NCBI GenBank assembly: GCA_047600785.1
Contig: JASGKH010000002.1
Coordinates: forward strand, 1,364,001 to 1,428,000
Length of the DNA stretch: 64,000 nt
Direction of reading: 5' to 3'
DNA from: Breznakibacter sp047600785
GTDB lineage: Bacteria; Bacteroidota; Bacteroidia; Bacteroidales; Marinilabiliaceae
Each line of letters starts with the position of its first letter. Position 1 is the first letter of the stretch. Made by a program: the position numbers and the translations under genes. Below the pieces are notes generated by a model. That model was not told the DNA's origin, did no database searches, and worked only from the letters and a program-made list of their open reading frames with translations. Below are positions 9,523-17,317 of the stretch, one piece after another.

Positions 9523-10230
9523 TCAGAACGCAACGCCCACCACCATGAAAATATCGCGGTTGTAGGGATGAACGATAACGGAAGTGCTTACGGGAAGCGA
9601 AAACGATTCGGTAATCTTGAGCTTATAAGTAGTTTTAAGCCCAAGATTCACCAAAGCGGCCTGGTCGGCGTAGTAGCCCTTGTTAAAGGTACCGCCCACG
9701 AACCACAAAAAGTCATAATCGCCGTGGGTAAACGGATGCGCCACCTCCATATAGGTGGAGTAGTTCTGCCCGCCCTTTTCATCCAGATCGTTGCCGTATG
9801 CCATGACACTGGCGGTAAGCGTCAGCGGAAAGCGTCCGGCCAGAGCTTCGTAAGTCAGCACGGCTTCGACCAGATGGGAAGTGCTGTCGCGTTTCCACTC
9901 CGTAAAATCGGTCGATGCCATGTCAAACTCATCCTCGGAGAAATAGTCGTTGACGCCAATGGTCAAATTCCCGACGGTATATGACAGAAACAGGTCGGTT
10001 TCGGCATAACCTCCGGTAGTGGCGTACGACCCCCATGCCATGGCCGCAAAGCCACCTTTGGAATACTGTACGTAAGGCTGTAGATTGGGGGCCCCGCTAA
10101 ACAACAACCCGCGCCACACATAACGGCTGTTGAATTCGCATCCTACCGAAACGGCCGATTTGGAAGATTCTTGCGCAACGGCGGGAATGCATGCAAGAAA
10201 AAGACACATGAAGAGTAAATTCTTTCCCAT
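9523..10230 (-). CDS. Outer-membrane beta-barrel protein (TorF/Gcw_chp-like)
   Basis: A 235-residue protein with a signal peptide (1-19, cleaved after AVA) and alternating amphipathic strands ending in VGVAF with a terminal Phe, as usual for outer-membrane barrels. The motif SRYVWRG near residue 36 resembles the SNYVWRG motif of the TorF putative porin family. It is the first gene of an operon with the chemotaxis receptor, so it could pass or bind the ligand that the receptor senses; that link is inference. The promoter is at 10263-10270. Confidence 0.75.
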   Translation of the reverse strand: MGKNLLFMCLFLACIPAVAQESSKSAVSVGCEFNSRYVWRGLLFSGAPNLQPYVQYSKGGFAAMAWGSYATTGGYAETDLFLSYTVGNLTIGVNDYFSEDEFDMASTDFTEWKRDSTSHLVEAVLTYEALAGRFPLTLTASVMAYGNDLDEKGGQNYSTYMEVAHPFTHGDYDFLWFVGGTFNKGYYADQAALVNLGLKTTYKLKITESFSLPVSTSVIVHPYNRDIFMVVGVAF

Positions 10231-10262
10231 AAGCGTGGTTTTTAAGATGATTGCAATTAAGA

Positions 10263-10270
10263 CAAACCTA
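10263..10270 (-). promoter_or_regulatory. -7 promoter element of barrel-receptor operon
   Basis: On the minus strand TAGGTTTG matches TAnnTTTG, 32 nt before the ATG at 10230. A TTTC about 20 nt further upstream may be a weak -33 element. Confidence 0.55.
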
Positions 10271-10392
10271 ATAAAACCCTAAAGGTTTTGGAAACCTTCG
10301 GGCTTTAAGAAAACTTAAAATCACCATTAATAGGGATTGCCGGTCACGCTTGTCTATATTTCCTTTGTCATATAAACGAACAGTGTTCTTTT

Positions 10393-11001
10393 ATGCAGAT
10401 ACAAAAAGAAGAGATCAGGCAACTTATCATTGAAAAAGCCAGGGAAGAATTTGAAACCAAAGGCTTTAAAGATGCATCGATGCGAACCATCGCCCAAAAC
10501 GCAGGTGTGGGGCTAAGCAATATCTACAATTATTTCCGGAATAAAGATGAACTGTTCAGGGAAGTGCTTACCCCCGTGCTTAAAGCCATTGATTCGGCGA
10601 TGGAGGAACACAACGATCTTGACGACCTGACGATCGACTACACGTCGGAAACGTTTCAGTATAAAAACCTGAACCTGTTTGTCGGTTTGGTAGAAAAAAA
10701 CCGCGTGGGGCTAAAGCTGCTCCTTTTCCAGGCCGCAGGTTCGTCGTTCGAAAATTTCAGGGACCATTTTACCGACCGCTACACCCAAGTGGGAATGCAA
10801 TACCTTAAAGTGCTGAAAGAGCGCTACCCGCAGGTGAACACCGACATTTCAGAGTTTTTCATGCATACTGCCAGCTCATGGTGGCTGGCCATTTTGGGCG
10901 AAATTGTTACACACGACCTCAACCACGACCAAATTACCCGTTTCATTTCAGAATACATTGAATTTGGAGTGGCGGGATGGAAACGGCTCATGAGACTATA
11001 A
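10393..11001 (+). CDS. TetR/AcrR-family transcriptional regulator
   Basis: A 202-residue one-component regulator. Residues 1-55 form the DNA-binding domain, with SMRTIAQNAGVGLSNIYNYF as helix-turn-helix and NKDELF after it. The remaining helical part is the ligand-binding and dimerisation domain. It is followed after 16 nt by the CDF exporter and then an ABC half-exporter, so it probably controls this export operon and its own synthesis. A TTCCTTTG at 10360-10367 may be the -7 element. The ligand cannot be read from the sequence. Confidence 0.9.
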   Translation: MQIQKEEIRQLIIEKAREEFETKGFKDASMRTIAQNAGVGLSNIYNYFRNKDELFREVLTPVLKAIDSAMEEHNDLDDLTIDYTSETFQYKNLNLFVGLVEKNRVGLKLLLFQAAGSSFENFRDHFTDRYTQVGMQYLKVLKERYPQVNTDISEFFMHTASSWWLAILGEIVTHDLNHDQITRFISEYIEFGVAGWKRLMRL

Positions 11002-11017
11002 ACCAAACACACATATC

Positions 11018-11956
11018 ATGGTACATCATCACGAACACGGGCATGGGCACCATCACCAACCTCATACGTCCGAAGGGCAAAGGGGCAAAAAGCTGCTTTG
11101 GGCCACCATCGTCAATTTATCCATCACATTGGTACAGATTGCGGGGGGTTTGTTGTCCAACAGTCTTTCGCTACTTTCCAATGCGATCCATAACCTGGGC
11201 GACTCCACGGCCCTGTTCATCGCCTTTGTGGCAGGCAAAGTGTCCCGTAAACAACCCGATGCCCGCCGCACCTTTGGTTACAAGCGGATAGAGATCCTCG
11301 CCGCATTGTTCAATGCAGTGGTCCTGATAGCCATTTGCCTGTTCCTGTTTGCCGAAGCGTACAAACGGCTCCTCCGCCCAACCCCCATCCAAAGCAAACT
11401 GATGCTGATCGTGGCCGTGTTCGGGCTGCTGGCCAACCTTTTTGCGGTATTCCTTTTGGAATCCGACAAAGACCACAACCTGAACGTCAAAGCCGCCTAC
11501 CTGCACCTGATTGGCGATACGCTTTCGTCAGTAGCCGTCATCGCGGGAGGGATCGCCATCTGGCTGTTCGAGATTTATTGGATCGACCCGCTGATCACCG
11601 TTCTGGTGGGCCTCTATATCATTTGGCACACATGGGGCATTGTCAGGCAAACCGTGGACATACTGATGCAATCGGTTCCCGACGGCATTGACCTGAAAAG
11701 GATCAAGACCGAAGTCGAACAGGTAAAAGGCATCGACAACCTGCACCACCTGCACGTGTGGAAACTCAACGACAGCCAGACTTACCTGGAGGCACACCTT
11801 AACCTGACCGACAATATCAACATGTCGGAAATGATGTCGATTAAAGCGAAAGTCGAACATTTGCTGCACGATAAGTTCGACATTGCGCACGTCACCCTGC
11901 AGGTGGGTTACCAATGCTGCACCGGAAAAAATGAACTTATCCATAAAGAATCGTGA
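11018..11956 (+). CDS. CDF-family divalent cation efflux transporter
   Basis: Exports Zn2+ or a similar divalent cation from the cytoplasm in exchange for protons. The 312-residue protein starts with a His-rich stretch (HHHEHGHGHHH) and has six membrane helices. Helices II and V carry the HxxxD metal site, seen here as HNLGD and HLIGD. The C-terminal cytoplasmic domain (about 215-300) has the fold of CDF dimerisation domains with VKGIDNLHHLHVW. It lies in an operon between the TetR gene and the first ABC gene, 19 nt before the latter. ZitB/CzcD-like proteins are the closest match by eye. Confidence 0.94.
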   Translation: MVHHHEHGHGHHHQPHTSEGQRGKKLLWATIVNLSITLVQIAGGLLSNSLSLLSNAIHNLGDSTALFIAFVAGKVSRKQPDARRTFGYKRIEILAALFNAVVLIAICLFLFAEAYKRLLRPTPIQSKLMLIVAVFGLLANLFAVFLLESDKDHNLNVKAAYLHLIGDTLSSVAVIAGGIAIWLFEIYWIDPLITVLVGLYIIWHTWGIVRQTVDILMQSVPDGIDLKRIKTEVEQVKGIDNLHHLHVWKLNDSQTYLEAHLNLTDNINMSEMMSIKAKVEHLLHDKFDIAHVTLQVGYQCCTGKNELIHKES

Positions 11957-11975
11957 CATAAACACAAAAAAAACA

Positions 11976-13775
11976 ATGACTGAACAAAAACGCAAAACCG
12001 GCATCTCCCGGCTGATCGAGATTGCCGGCACAAAAAAATGGTGGCTCATCGGCTCCATGGCATTGGCCGTGTGCAGCGCAGTGGCCCAGTTCATTCCCTT
12101 CGTATCTGTTTACCAAATATTGACCGAATTGGCACAACATGCGTCAACCCCCGGATTGATCGACAAAGATTTCGTGTGGCACTGGGCATACCTGGCCTTG
12201 GGCGGCATCGTTCTGTTCGGGCTGTTGCTGTACGCCTCTGTCATATTATCGCACATTGCGGCGTTCAACATCCTGTACGAATTGCGCATGATGCTCTCGC
12301 GCAAACTCGTCAAATTGCCGTTGGGGTTCTTTTCCAAACAAACTTCCGGGCAATTGAAAAAAATCATGTCGGAGGATGTGGAGCGTGTCGAACTGTTCGT
12401 GGCGCACCACATCCCCGATCTGACCACGGCCATTGTCTTTCCGCTCTTATTGCTGGGATATATGTTTTACACCGACTGGCATCTGGCATTGGTTATTCTG
12501 TCCGTCTTTGCCGTGGCAATTGTGTTCCAGCTGTCGATGATGGTGGCCCCGTCCAAACGCGAGATGTACAAAAAGTACCAGGAAGTACAGGGACAAATGA
12601 ACAGTAGCATTGTAGAATATGTGCGCGGCATACAGGTGGTAAAAATCTTCAACCGTTCCACCAACGCTTTTGTGCGGCTAAATACCGACATTAACGGTTA
12701 CCGTGATCTGTCCATCCGGGTCGCTCACCAATATGCGCCTGTCTATTTAGGCTATTACACGGTGTTGTCGTCGGTGTTGCTGATCCTGATCCCGACGGCC
12801 GCTTACCTGCTCATGCGCAGCCCATCGTACCCGGATTATGTCTCTAAGGCGCTGATGTTCCTGACGCTGGGCGGCGGAATGTTTTTCCCGATGATGAAAC
12901 TGATGTGGATGAGTGGGTTCATGATGCAGAATATGACGGGAGTGGATTTGGTAGACGGCATATTGGACAAGGATGAAATCGCCGAACCGCAAAAAGCCGA
13001 CCGGCCGCGTGATGCCTCGGTGATCTTTCGCGATGTGGAATTTGCTTACGATAAGGTCCCGATCCTCAAAAAAGTATCGTTCGAAGCCAAACCGGGCACC
13101 CTCACCGCGCTTGTCGGCCCGTCGGGAGCCGGAAAATCGACCGTGGCCATGCTTACCGCCCGCTTTTGGGACATCCAGGGGGGCGATATCCGGATTGGCG
13201 ATGTGCCGATCAAACAAATCCCAACCGAACACTTAATGGACAACGTGTCGTTTGTGTTCCAGGACAACATGCTGTTTTTTGATACCATCGAAGAGAACAT
13301 CCGCATGGGGAACAAAAAAGCCAGTTTCGACGATGTGGCCGCAGCGGCCAAAGCAGCACAGTGCCACGAGTTTATCGAAAAATTGGAGAACGGGTACAAA
13401 ACCCTGGTAGGCGAAGGGGGAACGTATCTCTCGGGCGGGGAACAGCAACGGATTGCGCTGGCACGTGCCATCCTGAAAAACGCCCCCATCGTGTTGCTCG
13501 ACGAAGCCACGGCTTACGCCGACCCGGAAAACGAAGGCAAGATCCTCGAATCGTTCTCGCACCTCACCCAGGGGAAAACCGTGCTGGTCATCGCACACCG
13601 GCTGAGCACCATTACCAACGCCGACCAAATATTGGTGATCGACCAGGGCGAGATCGCCGAGCGCGGCAAACATGACGAACTGCTGGCCACGAACGGCATT
13701 TACAAACGGATGTGGGATTCGTACACCCAATCGCGCGAATGGGTTATTAAAGGGAAAAAGGAAGGGAGTGTTTGA
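11976..13775 (+). CDS. ABC half-exporter, first subunit (YbtP/MdlA-like)
   Basis: A 599-residue fusion of a six-helix membrane domain (about 1-330) and an ATPase domain. Walker A GPSGAGKST starts at residue 381, the signature LSGGEQQ at 485, and Walker B is followed by LLDEATAYADPENE. The D-loop AYAD replaces the usual SALD/SLD, which is seen in asymmetric heterodimeric exporters and siderophore-type transporters. I chose ATG 11976 because an upstream in-frame methionine lies inside the CDF gene. The second subunit is encoded at 14333. Drug, peptide or metal-chelate transport are all possible. Confidence 0.9.
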   Translation: MTEQKRKTGISRLIEIAGTKKWWLIGSMALAVCSAVAQFIPFVSVYQILTELAQHASTPGLIDKDFVWHWAYLALGGIVLFGLLLYASVILSHIAAFNILYELRMMLSRKLVKLPLGFFSKQTSGQLKKIMSEDVERVELFVAHHIPDLTTAIVFPLLLLGYMFYTDWHLALVILSVFAVAIVFQLSMMVAPSKREMYKKYQEVQGQMNSSIVEYVRGIQVVKIFNRSTNAFVRLNTDINGYRDLSIRVAHQYAPVYLGYYTVLSSVLLILIPTAAYLLMRSPSYPDYVSKALMFLTLGGGMFFPMMKLMWMSGFMMQNMTGVDLVDGILDKDEIAEPQKADRPRDASVIFRDVEFAYDKVPILKKVSFEAKPGTLTALVGPSGAGKSTVAMLTARFWDIQGGDIRIGDVPIKQIPTEHLMDNVSFVFQDNMLFFDTIEENIRMGNKKASFDDVAAAAKAAQCHEFIEKLENGYKTLVGEGGTYLSGGEQQRIALARAILKNAPIVLLDEATAYADPENEGKILESFSHLTQGKTVLVIAHRLSTITNADQILVIDQGEIAERGKHDELLATNGIYKRMWDSYTQSREWVIKGKKEGSV

Positions 13776-13860
13776 GAAAGGTGCAAAAGTACAGGAAGTA
13801 TATAAGGAGAGAGCTTTCTTCCCGACTCAAAACTCAGAACCAGAAACTCACTTAATTAAT
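13776..13860 (-). repeat. Dispersed intergenic element, copy D (diverged)
   Basis: On the minus strand this stretch reads TTCTGGTTC, then GAGTCGGGAAGAAAG, then ACTTTTGCACCTTTC. It has the same order of motifs as the copies at 24346, 29045 and 41938. The CTTTTGCAC end abuts the stop codon of the ABC gene. Confidence 0.55.
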
Positions 13861-13940
13861 TGGATTAGGCATATGACGGATAGTGTGAAAATCAACAACA
13901 TGAAGGTTTTGACAAAATGACTCATGATTGCCATTGACCT

Positions 13941-13970
13941 GACCTCCCCCGGCCCCTCCACAGGAGGGGT
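13941..13970 (+). repeat. GACCTCCCC hairpin repeat, copy 1
   Basis: GACCTCCC followed by CCCCTCC, a short A-rich loop and GGAGGGG. The second half folds into a 7-bp GC hairpin. The same unit occurs at 14068-14098, inverted at 14124-14154 and, degenerate, at 48362-48390. Confidence 0.8.
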
Positions 13971-14067
13971 GCCGTTCGAAGCTTCCAGTAGCCAAATAAG
14001 AAGCAGCTTCTTTCGATCTTTGGCACTTTTACGCTTTTCTCTGGTTTTCAGATACTTTCATGGACAC

Positions 14068-14098
14068 GACCTCCCCTAACCCCTCCACAGGAGGGGAA
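14068..14098 (+). repeat. GACCTCCCC hairpin repeat, copy 2
   Basis: The same unit as at 13941-13970, in direct orientation, with TAA in place of CGG between the two halves. Confidence 0.8.
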
Positions 14099-14123
14099 CC
14101 GGAAGAGGCACTGCACGTCACCT

Positions 14124-14154
14124 CTCCCCTCCTTTGGAGGGGCCGGGGGAGGTC
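14124..14154 (-). repeat. GACCTCCCC hairpin repeat, copy 3 (inverted)
   Basis: Inverted copy: on the minus strand GACCTCCCCC, then GGCCCCTCC, AAA and GGAGGGG. Copies 2 and 3 face each other, so a larger fold between them is possible. Confidence 0.8.
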
Positions 14155-14332
14155 AACCACTCTAGGATAGACCTGGCAAAGTCTTGTCAGTTAAACGCCT
14201 GATTCAATTAACTAATTACAAACCTTCAGACACATGAAACGACCATGTAAAATAATTTACACACAGGGGGATGATTAAAAAGCTCCAGCATCTTGCATCT
14301 TGATACTCAAATCTTAATACTTTTTTAAACAC

Positions 14333-16075
14333 ATGAAATTTAAAGACATACTCAATTCAGCCACACTGGGCCGCCCGAAACGGCTACGCCCGATGGTGGC
14401 CTGGACAATGATCGAATACTTTTTCCGTGGTGCGCCTTACGGGTTCACCATCATGGCCATTTGGTATATTTTCGAACCATTGCAGAATCCGGGAACAACG
14501 CTGAACGTGAACGGGATTATCCATGCCTGCATCGGATTGTTCGTGTCGTTGCTGGCTATGTTGTGGGCCAATTATAAATCGTACTTTGCCGCTTACGGCG
14601 ACGGCTACGCGATTGGCGCCGACGGGCGGCTGAGCATTGCCGCACACCTGCGCAAACTCCCTATGGGTTTCTACAACAGCCGCGACCCGGGCGATATCGG
14701 GGCTTACATCGTCACCGATTACGCCAATATAGAACAGCTGACCACCCACTTGATCCCTCAGTTTTTCGGGGCCGTTACCATGCCTTTGGTCGCCATTTTT
14801 TCGCTGATGTTCTTTCACTGGCAACTGGCCCTGGTAGCTGCGTTGGTGATTCCGCTGGCCTGGCCGTTGGCTAAGTTGTCGGCCTTCCTTATCCGCAAAA
14901 TGGGCAAAAAACACCAGAAAACCAAAGTGGAAGCCGCCTCAAGAATGATCGAATACATACAGGGTATCAAACTGATAAAGGCGTTCAATTTAGGGGGAAC
15001 CCGCTTTGAACGCCTGGAGAAGGTCTTTCGCCAGCTAAAAAAAGACAGTATCCGCCTTGAAGCAGGCTCAGGCCCCACGATGATTCTGGCTTCTTTCATG
15101 CTAAATTCGGGCCTGGTGCTTATTACCTTGCTCGGACTGACTTTCCTCCTCGCCGGAAGTGTATCGTTGCCTTTTTACATCATGTTCCTGGTCATCGGCA
15201 CACGCATCTACGAACCGCTTATCCAGGCACTGATGTTCCTTGGGGAACTGAATTACATGCAACTGGGCGTTGAACGGATCGAAGATCTGCGCCGGACCCC
15301 GTTGCTGCCCGAAGGTAACGACACAATGGCCGAAAATTATGACATCGAGTTCAGGCAAGTTAACTTCAGCTACCACAATACGCGCGTACTGGATGGCTTT
15401 TCGGTAAAAATCCCGTGCAGATCGTTCACCGCGCTGGTAGGGCCGTCGGGATCGGGAAAAACCACGGTCACCCGCCTGATTGCCCGTTTTTGGGACGTGG
15501 ACGGGGGCGAGATCTTAATCGGCGGCAAACCCATCAAACAATACCACACCGATCATTTGCTGGCCAATATATCCATTGTCTTCCAGGATGTATACCTGTT
15601 CAACGACACCATTTACAACAACATACGCATAGGCAAGGAAGACGCCACCAACGAAGAGATCGTGGCTGCGGCCAAAACTGCCCGTTGCCACCAATTCATC
15701 GACGCATTGCCCGACAAATACCACACCATGGTGGGCGAAGGCGGGAACACCCTCTCGGGCGGCGAAAAACAACGTATTTCCATTGCCCGCGCCATTTTGA
15801 AGGATGCCCCCATAGTACTGCTCGACGAGGCCACAGCCTCGCTCGATCCCGAAAACGAGTTGCATATCCAGGAGGCCATCGACGATTTGGTAAAGAACAA
15901 AACCGTGGTGGTGATTGCCCACAGACTTAATACCATCCGCCAGGCCGACAAGATCGTGGTGATCGAAAAAGGGCGCGTGGCCCAGGAAGGGACACACAAC
16001 GGACTATTGGCCACCAACGGTTTGTACAAAACGCTTTGGGACGAGCAACAACGCACAAAAGGATGGAAATTCTGA
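14333..16075 (+). CDS. ABC half-exporter, second subunit (YbtQ/MdlB-like)
   Basis: A 580-residue membrane-ATPase fusion, partner of the ABC protein at 11976. Walker A GPSGSGKTT starts at residue 370 and the signature LSGGEKQ at 474, with the canonical DEATASLDPENE after Walker B. The pair therefore has one normal and one altered D-loop. The 557-bp gap between the two genes is filled with repeats and contains no frame, so transcription may or may not be continuous. It is followed by an LCM-type methyltransferase with 162 bp between. Confidence 0.9.
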   Translation: MKFKDILNSATLGRPKRLRPMVAWTMIEYFFRGAPYGFTIMAIWYIFEPLQNPGTTLNVNGIIHACIGLFVSLLAMLWANYKSYFAAYGDGYAIGADGRLSIAAHLRKLPMGFYNSRDPGDIGAYIVTDYANIEQLTTHLIPQFFGAVTMPLVAIFSLMFFHWQLALVAALVIPLAWPLAKLSAFLIRKMGKKHQKTKVEAASRMIEYIQGIKLIKAFNLGGTRFERLEKVFRQLKKDSIRLEAGSGPTMILASFMLNSGLVLITLLGLTFLLAGSVSLPFYIMFLVIGTRIYEPLIQALMFLGELNYMQLGVERIEDLRRTPLLPEGNDTMAENYDIEFRQVNFSYHNTRVLDGFSVKIPCRSFTALVGPSGSGKTTVTRLIARFWDVDGGEILIGGKPIKQYHTDHLLANISIVFQDVYLFNDTIYNNIRIGKEDATNEEIVAAAKTARCHQFIDALPDKYHTMVGEGGNTLSGGEKQRISIARAILKDAPIVLLDEATASLDPENELHIQEAIDDLVKNKTVVVIAHRLNTIRQADKIVVIEKGRVAQEGTHNGLLATNGLYKTLWDEQQRTKGWKF

Positions 16076-16237
16076 AACAGCAGAAGACGACGAAGGGACA
16101 ATGGACTTTGAGGCATCCGTTCATGCCGTCACGGGCGTAATAAAAAAGATTTCCACCCCGTCTTTTGGGCCTAATGTATTCTGTCTAAATATATCCTTTG
16201 AGTGTTTAGGTTAAATCCACGTAAAATACAACTTCCA

Positions 16238-17047
16238 ATGGACAACAAAATAGCAATAACACTGGGCGGCGTGCCCGAAACACTGTTGATCCCGGCACGC
16301 GCCCGTTACCTCGAAACAAAGAAAACCAGCGGCATCATCCACGATCCGAAAACCGTCGAGATCCTTGATGCCATCGACTATGACTTTACCGGACGCAAAG
16401 AAGTGTCGAAAGGGAGCCAGTACGGCACGGCCGTACGTACCGAGATCCTTGATGGACAAACGGCCGCTTTTCTAAAAACACATCCCGACGGATGCGTCAT
16501 CAATCTTGGCTGCGGGTTGGACACAAGGTTCCACCGTATGGATAACGGTACCGTCACGTGGTACGATCTGGACATGCCCGAAACCATTGCCATAAGAAAG
16601 CATTTTTTTACGGAAACCGGTCGTTTCCGCTTCATTGCCAAATCAGTGCTCGACTTCAGCTGGATGGACGATGTCCCCAACGATCGCCCGACCCTGTTCA
16701 TCGCCGAAGGCTTATTGATGTACTTTACACCCGATAACGTAAAAATGATCCTGTCGGCCATTGCCGACAGATTTCCGTTGGCCGAAATGCTGATCGAAGG
16801 GATGTCGCCGTTCATTGCCAACAATTCGGGCAAACATGCGGATATCAAAAAATACGATGTATCGTTCAAGTGGGGTATAAAAAGCGGAAAAGAGATTGAA
16901 CAATGGCATACAGGTTTCCGCTTTGTGCAGGAATGGTATTATTTTGACAGGCACATCGGAAAGGCTCCATGGCCATTTATGATCCTGTCCGTTTTCCCCA
17001 TATTCAGGAAAAGCATGAAGATCATCCGTTTAAAAAAGGAAAAGTAA
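16238..17047 (+). CDS. LCM/PPM-type SAM-dependent methyltransferase
   Basis: A 269-residue protein of the leucine carboxyl methyltransferase-like family (TcmP/PPM group). Motif I is VINLGCGLDTRFHRM, followed by WYDLDMPE and the FIAEGLLMYF segment. Bacterial members O-methylate small molecules, usually carboxyl or hydroxyl groups. It is cytoplasmic with no signal peptide. I chose the start at 16238 (MDNKIAITLGG), since the upstream in-frame extension has no similarity to the family. It lies downstream of the exporter pair and could modify the exported substance, but nothing proves this. Confidence 0.88.
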   Translation: MDNKIAITLGGVPETLLIPARARYLETKKTSGIIHDPKTVEILDAIDYDFTGRKEVSKGSQYGTAVRTEILDGQTAAFLKTHPDGCVINLGCGLDTRFHRMDNGTVTWYDLDMPETIAIRKHFFTETGRFRFIAKSVLDFSWMDDVPNDRPTLFIAEGLLMYFTPDNVKMILSAIADRFPLAEMLIEGMSPFIANNSGKHADIKKYDVSFKWGIKSGKEIEQWHTGFRFVQEWYYFDRHIGKAPWPFMILSVFPIFRKSMKIIRLKKEK

Positions 17048-17067
17048 CGGCAAGGAATGTCCGCACA

Positions 17068-17220
17068 CAAAAATGCCCCGGCGGAACGGAATACCCGCCC
17101 CTCCGGGGTTAAATATTCGTCCCGGTGAAGTGGAATATCCGACCCGTCGGAACCAAATGTTCATCTAGATGAAGTAAAACGCCCGACCCGTCGGAATAAG
17201 ATACCCGTCCCGTCGACAAA
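17068..17220. repeat. Tandem array of seven 22-bp palindromic units
   Basis: Seven degenerate palindromes follow each other with centres at about 17078.5, 17100.5, 17122.5, 17144.5, 17166.5, 17188.5 and 17210.5, an exact 22-bp period. Examples are TCCGACCCGTCGGA (17138-17151), TTCATCTAGATGAA (17160-17173, a perfect palindrome) and CCCGACCCGTCGGA (17182-17195). The arms change together between units, so the symmetry rather than the sequence is kept. The array fills most of the gap between the methyltransferase gene and the converging GH127 gene. It could bind a dimeric protein on one face of the helix or form short RNA hairpins. Confidence 0.85.
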
Positions 17221-17317
17221 ACCGGCAGATGTACCCGAGGACCATCATCGGCACAGATACGCCCCAATACTCTCGTCCAGAACCATATCCCTTTCCCGAC
17301 GATCGCTACCGGCAACG

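Noticed and set aside
9073..9984. Plus-strand frame of 303 codons over the receptor-barrel junction
   Set aside because: It is antisense to two real genes and resembles no protein.
17068..17220. CRISPR array
   Set aside because: The 22-bp units follow each other without spacers, are themselves palindromic and no cas genes are present.
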